NCBI GenBank assembly: GCA_902801685.1
Contig: CADCIZ010000006.1
Coordinates: forward strand, 1 to 44,093
Direction of reading: 5' to 3'
Length of the DNA: 44,093 nucleotides
From: an uncultured Erysipelotrichaceae bacterium
Lineage (GTDB): Bacteria; Bacillota_I; Bacilli_A; RF39; UBA660
Shown here piece after piece: positions 25,031 to 33,278 of the stretch. The translations under genes and the position numbers were made by a program. The stretch's first letter is position 1, and every line of letters starts with the position of its first letter. The notes beneath the pieces were generated by a model that had not been told where the DNA came from, made no database searches, and worked only from the letters and a program-made list of their open reading frames with translations.

Positions 25031-25672
25031 ATGATGTATAATATAGAAGGTAAAGAGTTAGAGGTAGTAATTATAAGGAAAAGGAATAAGAATACTTATA
25101 TTAGGGTTAAGGAAGAAATGAAGATTTATGTTACTACTAATTATATGGCTAGTAAGAAGTATATAAAAGGATTACTAGATAGTAATTATGATTATTTGGT
25201 TAAGATGATTAATAGTATGTGTAAAAAAAATGAAAAGAAAGATTTATTCTTTTATTTAGGAAATAGTTATGATATAATATTTGTGAATGATTTAAAGAAG
25301 ATAGATGTGGATAGTGATAACTTAGTTATATATGCTAAAGATTTGAAACAGTTAAATAGGTGGTATAATAAGATTATTAAGGATACTTTTATTGAACATT
25401 ATAAAAAAGTATTTGATATGTTTGATGAAGTGAGTACTATGCCTAGTTTAAAAATACGTAAGATGAAATCTAGATGGGGTGTATATAATAGAATAAAACA
25501 TTCTGTTACTTTAAATAGTGAACTTATTAAGTATGATTTAAGATGTTTAGATTATGTAATAGTACATGAGTTATCACATGTAATACATTTTAATCATTCT
25601 AAAGATTTCTGGTCTTTAGTTAGTAAGTACTCAAGTAATTATAAAGAAATAAAAAAAGAATTGAAGGAGTAG
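25031..25672 (+). CDS. YgjP-like zinc metallopeptidase
   Basis: This 213-residue cytosolic protein has the zinc motif of the YgjP/DUF45 family: V-I-V-H-E-L-S-H-V-I-H-F-N-H-S-K-D-F-W, with H-E-x-x-H and the third His downstream. The preceding S-R-W-G-x-Y block is also diagnostic. The substrate is unknown; the fold is that of SprT/WSS1-like proteases. GGGAGG precedes two adjacent ATGs. The stop lies four bases before the M23 gene, so they likely form an operon. Confidence 0.9.
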   Translation: MMYNIEGKELEVVIIRKRNKNTYIRVKEEMKIYVTTNYMASKKYIKGLLDSNYDYLVKMINSMCKKNEKKDLFFYLGNSYDIIFVNDLKKIDVDSDNLVIYAKDLKQLNRWYNKIIKDTFIEHYKKVFDMFDEVSTMPSLKIRKMKSRWGVYNRIKHSVTLNSELIKYDLRCLDYVIVHELSHVIHFNHSKDFWSLVSKYSSNYKEIKKELKE

Positions 25673-25676
25673 TAAT

Positions 25677-26957
25677 ATGGAGTTTATTAAAAATAGATTA
25701 TTAAAACAGATAGTAGTACTAATTATTGTTATTTTGGTTTTGTTCTTGTTTTCTAGTAGAGTTAGTGCGAAAACTCTAAATCAGATTAAAAGTGAGTTAA
25801 GTGCGATGCAGTCTAAGTATGAGACTACTAAGAATCAAAAGAGTTTGACTGAAGCACAGAAAAAAGAGGTTGAAGCTAACATTGAATCAATCAATGCTGA
25901 TATTAAAAAGACGCAAGGTGAGATTAAAGATTTAAATGATGATATAGATGCAAGAAATCAAGAGATTGATAAGATGCAAAAGGAGATTAAAAATATTACG
26001 CATTATTATCAAGTATCTAGTAGTGAGTCTATGTATTTAGAGTATGTATTTAATGCAAGTAACTTTACTGATTTTATTTATCGTCTATCAGTTTCAGAAC
26101 AGTTAAGTGAATATCGTAAGAAGACTATTAATACTTATCAAGCATTAGTTGAAGAAAATAAAGCTAAAGTAAGTGAGTTATCAGAAAAACAAGTATCACT
26201 TGAAAATTCGCAAGAGCAGTTAAATGCAGAAGCGGCAAAATTAGGGGAACAAATTACTGAATATACTGATGGTATGATTGATATTGAAGATGAGATTAAA
26301 GACTTACAAGATATGATTAATTTATATGAAACTAAGTATAAGTGTTCTGGTAATGAAGATGTAAGTAGTTGCGTTAATAGATATAATAATGCTAGAACTG
26401 CTGCATCAAGAAACTCTTCTGGAGGTTCATCTAGTAGTGTAACTGCTTATGGGTCACTTCCTAGTGCGGCTGGTTTCTATCGTCCTACCGCAACAGGTAG
26501 AATGGGATCTGTATTTGGTCTTAGTGCATGGTACTTTAACTACTCAGTATTTCACTACGGAATAGATATTGAATTATCACATGGTACTCCAGTTTATTCG
26601 ATTGCTGATGGTATTGTTGTTAAAACTAATTATCGTAGTAGTTGTGGTGGTAATATGGTATTTATTGCTCATAAAGTTAATGGTAATTCTTATACATCAG
26701 GATATTTCCATTTATCATCATATAACGTAAGTGTTGGACAAACTGTTACTAAAGATACATTAATAGGATACTCAGGTGGAGTTGGTTCTATTGAATACTG
26801 GGATGGATGTTCAACAGGAGGACACCTACACTTACAAACTGCAACAGGTGTATATATGACTGATTACTATACATTTGGTGTATTCCAAAGTAGGTCATTT
26901 AACCCAACAACTATTGTAAATATGCCTGCATTCCATGAATATTTCTCTGGAAGATAA
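25677..26957 (+). CDS. Secreted M23 peptidase with coiled coil (EnvC/PcsB-like)
   Basis: The 426-residue protein begins with a signal peptide or anchor (hydrophobic 11-30, cut near S-A-K). Residues about 32-215 form a long coiled coil rich in Glu, Lys and Gln. After a Gly/Ser linker, the M23 (LytM) domain has F-H-Y-G-I-D and G-H-L-H-L, which supply the zinc His and Asp residues. Such proteins cut or activate cutting of peptidoglycan cross-links during division, and the coiled coil usually contacts FtsEX. AAGGAG (25664-25669) precedes the ATG and lies in the end of the upstream gene. A possible disulphide pair (C-S-G-N-E-D-V-S-S-C) lies near 222-231. Confidence 0.92.
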   Translation: MEFIKNRLLKQIVVLIIVILVLFLFSSRVSAKTLNQIKSELSAMQSKYETTKNQKSLTEAQKKEVEANIESINADIKKTQGEIKDLNDDIDARNQEIDKMQKEIKNITHYYQVSSSESMYLEYVFNASNFTDFIYRLSVSEQLSEYRKKTINTYQALVEENKAKVSELSEKQVSLENSQEQLNAEAAKLGEQITEYTDGMIDIEDEIKDLQDMINLYETKYKCSGNEDVSSCVNRYNNARTAASRNSSGGSSSSVTAYGSLPSAAGFYRPTATGRMGSVFGLSAWYFNYSVFHYGIDIELSHGTPVYSIADGIVVKTNYRSSCGGNMVFIAHKVNGNSYTSGYFHLSSYNVSVGQTVTKDTLIGYSGGVGSIEYWDGCSTGGHLHLQTATGVYMTDYYTFGVFQSRSFNPTTIVNMPAFHEYFSGR

Positions 26958-26973
26958 TACGACAAAATTAATT

Positions 26974-27009
26974 AATCACTGATATTATAATGATATCGGT
27001 GATTTTTTT
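26974..27009 (+). terminator. Terminator of the M23 operon, immediately before the Cse60-like gene
   Basis: ATCACTGATAT (26975-26985) pairs with ATATCGGTGAT (26993-27002/3) with one G-T pair, followed by seven T at 27003-27009. The Cse60-like ATG starts at 27010, so its ribosome binding site (GGTGAT) is inside the stem: reading through the terminator is required and the stem can hide the site. Confidence 0.8.
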
Positions 27010-27180
27010 ATGAAAGTAAAAGTAATTGATGAATCGCATGAATTAGATTTAGAATCGAGTGTTAATAAATTTCTATCAGAACTAGAAGGAGATGTAATAG
27101 ATATTAAATATCAAGTTAGTGTAGCTTTATATCGTGATGAACAAATATTTTGTTTTTCTGCAATGATTATTTATTCTTAG
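27010..27180 (+). CDS. Cse60-like small protein
   Basis: This 56-residue open frame matches what I know of the Cse60/YteV family: M-K-V-K-V-I-D-E-S-H-E-x-D-L-E, a middle V-I-D-I-K-Y-Q-V, and the conserved C-terminus E-Q-I-F-C-F-S-A-M-I-I-Y. In Bacillus Cse60 is a sporulation-associated small acidic protein of unknown function; relatives occur in non-sporulating Bacillota. No other sporulation gene is visible, so a sporulation role here is not implied. It lies directly behind a terminator and 54 bases before clpC. Confidence 0.75.
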   Translation: MKVKVIDESHELDLESSVNKFLSELEGDVIDIKYQVSVALYRDEQIFCFSAMIIYS

Positions 27181-27234
27181 GAATAAAATATAGAAAAGTA
27201 ATCATTATATACATAGAATATAAAAGGAGGTATT

Positions 27235-29520
27235 ATGTTTAATAATTATACAGAAGAGGCAAGAAAAATACTTATTAGCGCAAAAGTTGAGATGAATAAT
27301 TTAAATCATCCTTATGTAGGGAGTGAACACCTTCTACTTGCAATTTTAAAAGATAAGAACGAAGTAACAACTAAGTTAAAAGAGTATGATCTTGATTATG
27401 ATAAGTTTAAAAGTCAGATTATTAAGATAGTAGGAGTAGGTAAGAAAAAATGCGAATACTTTTTATATACACCACTTCTTAAAAGAATTATGGAAACAGC
27501 TATGATAGATAGTAGGGAGAATAATAATGGTAATGTTACTATTAATCATTTGTTTTCTGCTATGCTTGAAGAAGGAGAAGGTATTGCGATTAGAATAATG
27601 TTATCAATGTCAATTGACTTAGATTTATTATATGAAGAGTTTGTATCTAAAATTGTTAAGAATAAAAGATGTGATAAGTTACTTATTGATGAGATAGGTG
27701 TTGATTTAACTAAGAAGGCTATGGATAATAATATAGATCCAGTAGTAGGAAGAGATACTGAGATTAAAAGAGTATTAGAAATACTATCTAGAAGAAAGAA
27801 GAATAATCCAATACTAATAGGAGATGCAGGAGTAGGTAAAACTGCCATAGTAGAAGAGTTAAGTAGAATGATTGCCTTTGGTGAAGTCCCAAGAGGTTTA
27901 AAGAATAAAAGAATAATTAGTGTAGATATGGCATCAGCTGTTGCAGGTACTAAGTATCGTGGTGAGTTTGAAGAACGTATTAATAAGATGTTAAAAGAAC
28001 TTGAAGATAATGATGATATAATACTTTTTATTGATGAAATTCATACGATAGTAGGTGCGGGTGGTGCGGAAGGTGCGATTGATGCATCTAATATTTTTAA
28101 ACCAGCGCTTGCTCGTAATCATATGCGTCTTATTGGTGCGACAACAACAAGCGAATATAAAAAATATATTGAAAATGATAGAGCTTTAGATAGAAGATTT
28201 CAAAAAGTATATATAGAAGAACCTAGTAGTGAAGGATTAAAAAATATTCTTATTAAGATTAAAAGTACTTATGAGAATTATCACCATGTAGTAATTAGCG
28301 AAGATTTAATTGATTTAATTATAAGTATGTCTAATAAGTATATAACTGATAGAAAACAGCCAGATAGAGCAATTGATATTTTAGATGAAGTATGTGCGCA
28401 TGTAAGTTTAAAAGAAAATAAAATGATTAAGAAATATAATGAATTAAATAAAGAGGTTAAATTAATTATTGGTGATAAGAAAAAAGCAATATTAAATAAT
28501 GATTATAAACTTGCAACTAAGTATAAGATGGAAGAAAATAAACTTATGGATAAAATAAATAGATTAGAACTTAATTTATATAGTAAGAATAACAATCATC
28601 ATATAAGTAAGAGTGATATTATAAATGTAGTTAGTATAAAGGCTAATGTACCAATATATACAATGAGTAATAAAGATGTTAAAGACACTAATAGTATTAG
28701 TAATAAATTAAATAAGAAAGTAATTGGACAGAGTAGTGCAGTAGATGAACTTACTAAAATATATAAACAAATAAGACTTGGTTTTAAAGATGATAAGTGT
28801 ATATCTATTATGTTTGCTGGACCAACTGGTGTGGGGAAGACTATGTTAGCAAAGCTATTTGCTAAATACATTACTAAAAATATAATAAAAATAGATATGA
28901 GTGAATATAGTGAGTCTCATTCTATAAGTAAATTAATAGGCTCTCCTGCGGGGTATGTAGGATATAATGATTCCAAAAATATCTTAGATAAGATAAAAGA
29001 TAATCCTTTTTCTGTATTAATATTAGATGAATTTGATAAAGCAGATACTAGTATAATGAATTTATTTTATCAAGCGTTAGATGATGGAGTTATTACTGAT
29101 GCTAAAGGGGATAATATTAATTTTAAAAATACAGTTATTATTATGACTACTAATGTTGGATTTGAAAGAAATGAGATTGGCTTTAATACAAGTAAGAATG
29201 ATACTAAGATTAAAGAATTATTTGGTATCCCTTTAGTAAATAGAATGGATAAAGTAGTATCATTTGATTATCTAGATTCTACTAGTATAAAAAAGATTAT
29301 TAAAAATAAAATAAGTAAGTTAAAGAAAAAGTATAAGAATATTAAAATTAGTATAAGTAATAGTGTAATTGATGAGATTGTAGAGAAGAGTAATTATCAA
29401 GAGTTTGGAGCCAGAAAGATAGATAAGATAATTAAGACTGATATAGAGGAGTTAGTTGTATCATGTATGATAGATAATAAAGATATTATTGCAATTACAA
29501 GTATCAAAGTGCATAGTTAA
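27235..29520 (+). CDS. clpC: ATP-dependent Clp protease ATP-binding subunit ClpC
   Basis: The 761-residue Hsp100 unfoldase has two ATPase modules. The N-domain (1-145) starts N-Y-T-E-E-A-R-K-I-L and has S-E-H-L-L-L-A-I-L. Walker A of the first module is G-D-A-G-V-G-K-T near 197, with F-I-D-E-I-H; a UVR-like helical linker (N-N-D-Y-K-L-A-T-K-Y-K) lies near 420-450, as in ClpC; the second Walker A is G-P-T-G-V-G-K-T near 528. N-E-I-G-F near 650 can serve as the ClpP-docking loop. AAAGGAGG precedes the ATG. No mcsAB/ctsR genes are adjacent, unlike in Bacillus. Confidence 0.92.
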   Translation: MFNNYTEEARKILISAKVEMNNLNHPYVGSEHLLLAILKDKNEVTTKLKEYDLDYDKFKSQIIKIVGVGKKKCEYFLYTPLLKRIMETAMIDSRENNNGNVTINHLFSAMLEEGEGIAIRIMLSMSIDLDLLYEEFVSKIVKNKRCDKLLIDEIGVDLTKKAMDNNIDPVVGRDTEIKRVLEILSRRKKNNPILIGDAGVGKTAIVEELSRMIAFGEVPRGLKNKRIISVDMASAVAGTKYRGEFEERINKMLKELEDNDDIILFIDEIHTIVGAGGAEGAIDASNIFKPALARNHMRLIGATTTSEYKKYIENDRALDRRFQKVYIEEPSSEGLKNILIKIKSTYENYHHVVISEDLIDLIISMSNKYITDRKQPDRAIDILDEVCAHVSLKENKMIKKYNELNKEVKLIIGDKKKAILNNDYKLATKYKMEENKLMDKINRLELNLYSKNNNHHISKSDIINVVSIKANVPIYTMSNKDVKDTNSISNKLNKKVIGQSSAVDELTKIYKQIRLGFKDDKCISIMFAGPTGVGKTMLAKLFAKYITKNIIKIDMSEYSESHSISKLIGSPAGYVGYNDSKNILDKIKDNPFSVLILDEFDKADTSIMNLFYQALDDGVITDAKGDNINFKNTVIIMTTNVGFERNEIGFNTSKNDTKIKELFGIPLVNRMDKVVSFDYLDSTSIKKIIKNKISKLKKKYKNIKISISNSVIDEIVEKSNYQEFGARKIDKIIKTDIEELVVSCMIDNKDIIAITSIKVHS

Positions 29521-29526
29521 TTTCTT

Positions 29527-29697
29527 TAAAAAAGTTAAATTTTATTTTTTGAGTAGTATTGAAGAGTTAAGAATACAGTATTTCATAAATTACAAGTAGA
29601 ATTTAAAATGCTTGTAATTTTATTATGTAAATAATTAGAAAGTGGTTGTTTGATTAAATATTTGGAGTGTGTTATAAGTATTGCAGGTGGTGGTGTT
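29527..29697 (+). repeat. Leader copy A of the duplicated DUF1016 unit
   Basis: About 171 bases between clpC and the first DUF1016 gene repeat at 30586-30755 with roughly 16 differences and one gap by hand count. It contains ATTACAAG (29589-29596) pairing with CTTGTAAT (29611-29618) before a TTTATT tail, a terminator-like stem for clpC. The identical core of 37 bases covers the start of this hairpin. Confidence 0.85.
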
Positions 29698-30588
29698 ATG
29701 GACTATTATAGTAGTATAAAAGAGTTACTTATAAATAATGAATTAACTCATAAAGCAAAAGATTATTCTAAAAATAAGAGTGATTTAAATACATATTATG
29801 AAGTTGGTAAATTGATTACTGCAGCTGGTAAAAATTATGGTGAAAATGTAATTAAAGAATACTCTAGTAATTTAGTTTTAGATGTGGGTAAAAAGTATAA
29901 TGAAAGAACACTGAGAAGACTGCGTCAATTCTACAACTTTTGTAAAAAACAAAAATGGCCGGCGGCTCCGGCCAAATTAACAATTAGTCATTATGATGAG
30001 TTAATGAAACTAAAGAACATAAATGAAATAAATTATTATATAAATTTATGTGATAAAAATAATATAAGTAGTAAACATTTAAGAACAAGAATAAAAAATA
30101 ATGAATATGAAAGATTAGATGAGAAGACTAAAAATAAGATTGCAAGAAATGAAACAGTTGAATTATCTGAAACATTAAAGAATCCAATAATTATTCGAAA
30201 TACTATTGGCATAGAAGATATATCCGAAAAGCTGTTGCAGAAAATGATATTGGAGAATTTAAATGAGTTTCTTGATGAGTTAGGAGAAGGGTTTTGTTAT
30301 ATTAAAAATGAATACAAAATTAAATTAGGAGATAATTATAACTTTATCGACTTACTTCTTTTTAATATTAAATACAATTGTTATGTAGTGGTGTAACTAA
30401 AGGTTACTGAACTAGAAAAAGAACATATAGGACAAATAGAATTTTATATGAATTATATAGATGAGAATATTAAAACTGTTAATCAGAATAAAACTATAGG
30501 TATTCTAATAGTAAAAGAAAATAATAAGTTTGTAATAAAATATAAGACTAATGAAGGTATTGTATCTAGAGAATATCAGTTAGTGTAA
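29698..30588 (+). pseudogene. DUF1016 (YhcG-like) nuclease gene with an in-frame TAA at a catalytic codon
   Basis: The N-terminal helical part (Y-E-V-G-K-L-I, G-K-K-Y-N-E-R-T-L-R-R-L-R-Q-F-Y, S-H-Y-D-E-L) and the C-terminal PD-(D/E)XK part (L-G-E-G-F-C-Y-I, F-I-D-L-L-L-F) are those of DUF1016/YhcG proteins. Codon 233 is TAA where the paralogue has GAA for the Glu of E-L-K, and the frame continues without other stops for 63 codons to 30588. One G-to-T change thus removes both the active-site Glu and the tail. The open product is 232 residues. A GC-rich hairpin (29956-29974) lies in the reading frame. I chose the ATG at 29698 behind GGTGGTGG. Confidence 0.88.
29956..29974 (+). repeat. GC-rich inverted repeat inside the first DUF1016 gene
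   Basis: TGGCCGG (29956-29962) pairs with CCGGCCA (29968-29974), loop CGGCT. It encodes K-W-P-A-A-P-A-K and is one of the few GC-rich spots in the window. It is at the codons aligned to the inverted repeat at 31017-31041. Confidence 0.9.
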
Positions 30589-30755
30589 AAAAGTTAAATT
30601 TTATGTTTTGAGTAGAACTGTAGAGTTAAGTATACAGTATTTCATAAATTACAAGTAGAATTTAAAATACTTGTAATTTTATTATGTAAATAATTAAAAA
30701 GTGGTTGTTTGATTTAATATACGGGGTGTGATATAAGTATTGCGGGTGGTATTAT
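30586..30755 (+). repeat. Leader copy B of the duplicated DUF1016 unit
   Basis: This is the second copy of 29527-29697, beginning at the stop codon of the first DUF1016 gene. The hairpin ATTACAAG/CTTGTAAT is retained (30648-30655 with 30670-30677). The period between the two units is 1058-1059 bases. Confidence 0.85.
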
Positions 30756-31658
30756 ATGGATAAATATTATAAAGAGATAAAAGATAAATTAATTGATGAA
30801 GAGGTGTATTCTAAAGCAAAAGATTATTCAAAAGAAAGACATAAGGTGGTTGCATATTATGAAACAGGTAAGTTATTACTTGAGGCAGGAAGTAAATATG
30901 GGGATTCAATAATAGAAAACTATTCTAAAAAATTAGTGAATGAAGTTGGAAAAAAATATAGTGCGAGAACATTAAGAAGAATGAGACAGTTTTATGAAAT
31001 ATTTAGTAATTTTGAGAATTGGTCCCCATCGGGGACCAATTTAAACTGGAGTCATTATAGAGAACTTTTACCACTTAAAGAACATGATAAAATTAGATAT
31101 TATATTAAGGTATGTTTAGAAAATAGTTTAAGTAAAACAAAGTTGCATGAACGAATAAAAAACAAAGAATATGAAAGGTTAGATGATAAGACTAAAGAAA
31201 GGATAATTAATAATGATGATTTAGAGCTAATTGATACATTAAAGAATCCTATATTAATTAAGAATAGTTATAATATGGATATTAACAATATATCTGAGAA
31301 ATTTTTACAAATGATAATATTAGAAGACATATCAAGTTTTATGAATGAACTTGGTGAAGGTTTTTGCTTTATTAAAGAAGAATATCCAATAAGAATAGGT
31401 AGTAGGTATAATTATATTGATTTACTTCTTTATAATTATTTATATAATTCATTTGTTGTAATTGAACTTAAGGTTACTGAAGTAAAGAAAGAACATATAG
31501 GTCAAATATCAGTTTATATGAACTATATAGATAAGCATGTTAAAAGAACTATTCAAAATAAAACTATAGGTATTATAATTGCTAAAGAAAATAATGAGTT
31601 TGTAATGAGTTATTATAGTGATCCTAGAATTACATCTAGAGTATATGAATTGATATAA
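30756..31658 (+). CDS. DUF1016 (YhcG-like) PD-(D/E)XK nuclease domain protein, intact copy
   Basis: The 300-residue protein has the N-terminal DUF1016 helical domain (Y-Y-E-T-G-K-L-L, G-K-K-Y-S-A-R-T-L-R-R-M-R-Q-F-Y, W-S-H-Y-R-E-L-L) and the C-terminal nuclease with Asp222 in Y-I-D-L-L-L and Glu237-Leu-Lys239 (E-L-K), then Q-x-x-x-Y-M-N-Y. Family members are thought to be nucleases linked to restriction-like or toxin-like systems, but this has not been shown for this one. It is about half identical to the broken upstream copy. It carries an 11-bp-arm hairpin at 31017-31041 in frame. GGTGG precedes the ATG. Confidence 0.9.
   Translation: MDKYYKEIKDKLIDEEVYSKAKDYSKERHKVVAYYETGKLLLEAGSKYGDSIIENYSKKLVNEVGKKYSARTLRRMRQFYEIFSNFENWSPSGTNLNWSHYRELLPLKEHDKIRYYIKVCLENSLSKTKLHERIKNKEYERLDDKTKERIINNDDLELIDTLKNPILIKNSYNMDINNISEKFLQMIILEDISSFMNELGEGFCFIKEEYPIRIGSRYNYIDLLLYNYLYNSFVVIELKVTEVKKEHIGQISVYMNYIDKHVKRTIQNKTIGIIIAKENNEFVMSYYSDPRITSRVYELI
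31017..31041 (+). repeat. Perfect 11-bp-arm inverted repeat inside the second DUF1016 gene
   Basis: AATTGGTCCCC (31017-31027) and GGGGACCAATT (31031-31041) pair perfectly around ATC. It encodes N-W-S-P-S-G-T-N and lies at the same codon position as the different GC-rich hairpin of the first copy, each starting at the shared Trp codon region. No T run follows. Confidence 0.95.
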
Positions 31659-31686
31659 ATTGTAGTATTTAACTAATTTCTTCAAT

Positions 31687-31714
31687 TTGACACTTAAAAA
31701 AATTAGTATATAAT
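31687..31714 (+). promoter_or_regulatory. Promoter of the 31735 gene
   Basis: TTGACA (31687-31692) and TATAAT (31709-31714) match consensus with a 16-base spacer; AAAGGGGG precedes the ATG. Confidence 0.8.
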
Positions 31715-31734
31715 AAACTCGATAAAGGGGGATT

Positions 31735-32190
31735 ATGTATATAAGTGAAAATAAGTTAGAAATAGTAAAAAGAGATTATATAGATTGTTTATGTAACTAT
31801 CTAGGGTTAGGAGCGTTTGTTACAGATGATATGAGTGATATGGATGATATTACTCAAGCAATATTCCTTATATTAGTAGATTATTATCAGCACGCAATTA
31901 AAGATATTAATGCTTGTAATAACAAAGATTATGTCAAAGAGTATTATATAAGGTATAAAAATATAATGATAAATATACTAAAAGAATATATTGAATTATA
32001 TTGTAGTAATAATGAAATTATTTTTGAAAAAGCAAAATTTAATTCATATCTTGTTAATAATACGAAACTAATTAATATAGAAGATGGTATTACTTCTATT
32101 TATAAATCTTTAAGAAAGATATCGAAAAGAAAAGAGTTAGTAAAAAGTATTTTCAAACAAGTAAAGATGCATTTAAATAATAGATATTAG
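31735..32190 (+). CDS. Protein of unknown function
   Basis: I do not recognise this 151-residue protein. It looks helical and cytosolic, with an acidic D-D-M-S-D-M-D-D segment near 31-38 and a basic C-terminus (R-K-I-S-K-R-K-E-L). It has its own consensus promoter, a strong ribosome binding site and its own terminator, so it is very likely expressed as a single gene. Confidence 0.65.
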   Translation: MYISENKLEIVKRDYIDCLCNYLGLGAFVTDDMSDMDDITQAIFLILVDYYQHAIKDINACNNKDYVKEYYIRYKNIMINILKEYIELYCSNNEIIFEKAKFNSYLVNNTKLINIEDGITSIYKSLRKISKRKELVKSIFKQVKMHLNNRY

Positions 32191-32211
32191 TAAAAAACTA
32201 GTATCTTTTTT
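32182..32211 (+). terminator. Intrinsic terminator of the 31735 gene
   Basis: AGATATTAG (32182-32190, including the stop codon) pairs with CTAGTATCT (32198-32206) with one T-G pair, followed by T. Confidence 0.8.
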
Positions 32212-32301
32212 ATATGTAAAATTATTTTTATTTGAAAAATTAAAAAAACATATTTTATTTTTGAAATTTTTGTGATATTATTAATACAGTGAGGTATCGT
32301 T

Positions 32302-33219
32302 ATGAGGGTAGATTTTAATGATGTTAAGCAAAAATTAATTGAAATTTTTAGAAAAAATCCAATATTTAATGAGATTAATATTGATAAGGAAGGTACTGTT
32401 GAATATAAAACATTTAATTTTGTTTTGAAATTACAAAAGTTTTTTAATTTTGATATGGATAATTTTTATCAGAGAATAGAAACATTAAAGTTAGAACCAT
32501 TATCTATATATTCTAATAATGGATTTGTCTCTTATGATGCAAAAGAGAATACTGGAAAAATTAGTCTTCAAGTTCTTAAAAATGATGATGAAAATAAATA
32601 TAATATTGATAACATCTTTGCCCAAATAATGCTTATGACATCTACTGCACGTGACAATTACTATGGATTTGGTAATGTTAGACAGTTAGATGCATTAAAT
32701 AAAGCATGTACATACCTGATTGCTTCTAATTTAGTAGGTTCATCAGAAAAAAATTATGCTGAAGAAGAACTAATGATTTTAAATAATTTGGATGTTACAC
32801 TTACGGGAGTAAAATCGAAAATTGATTTTGTAACTGCATATCTTTCTAATAATGGACAATTATTAAAAGAGGAATTAAATAAGTGTGGTATTAATGATGA
32901 AATTTTGAATGATATTAATTATTTATATGAAGCAAAGTTAAATGGTTTAAATATCCCAGATAGATATGCTAGCATATCTAATAAAATAAATAGAAATTTT
33001 GCAATGCTAGTATCAAATAGAGTAATAAGTGATATAAATGTTGTAAATAAATATAAATCACATTTACTTAATGATAAAGTACTCGATTATTCTACTGTAG
33101 GTGTAGATAAAGTAAGAACTGGTATGTTGCAAGCATTAGATTATGTAGCTAAAAAGAATAATAATATTGTAAATATAAATGATTATAATAAACAAAATGT
33201 TATGCAGAAAGCGGCATAA
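32302..33219 (+). CDS. Protein of unknown function
   Basis: I do not recognise this 305-residue protein. It seems soluble and mainly helical. A central region T-S-T-A-R-D-N-Y-Y-G-F-G near residues 114-125 with N-K-A-C-T-Y-L-I-A-S-N-L downstream resembles the spacing of a helical metallo- or regulator-type domain, but no H-E-x-x-H or other catalytic motif is present. GAGGT precedes the ATG. It may share the broad layout of single genes with own promoter in this region; the -10 is not clear. Confidence 0.6.
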   Translation: MRVDFNDVKQKLIEIFRKNPIFNEINIDKEGTVEYKTFNFVLKLQKFFNFDMDNFYQRIETLKLEPLSIYSNNGFVSYDAKENTGKISLQVLKNDDENKYNIDNIFAQIMLMTSTARDNYYGFGNVRQLDALNKACTYLIASNLVGSSEKNYAEEELMILNNLDVTLTGVKSKIDFVTAYLSNNGQLLKEELNKCGINDEILNDINYLYEAKLNGLNIPDRYASISNKINRNFAMLVSNRVISDINVVNKYKSHLLNDKVLDYSTVGVDKVRTGMLQALDYVAKKNNNIVNINDYNKQNVMQKAA

Positions 33220-33233
33220 CTTTTTTAATATCG

Positions 33234-33263
33234 TTGACGCGAATATATGTATTGTAATATAAT
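33234..33263 (+). promoter_or_regulatory. Promoter of the Y-family polymerase gene
   Basis: TTGACG (33234-33239) and TATAAT (33258-33263) are 18 bases apart. The spacer CGAATATATGTATT resembles a Bacillus LexA box at 10 of 14 positions, which is weak. Confidence 0.6.
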
Positions 33264-33278
33264 ATATCTGGTGGTAAT

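Noticed and set aside
27546-28871. Minus-strand open frames inside clpC
   Set aside because: They are Leu/Ser/Ile-rich antisense shadows of a strongly conserved gene and have no start signals.
33239-33252. LexA box in the promoter of the Y-family polymerase
   Set aside because: Only 10 of 14 positions fit the Bacillus consensus and the right half lacks GTTCG; the operator type of this lineage is unknown.
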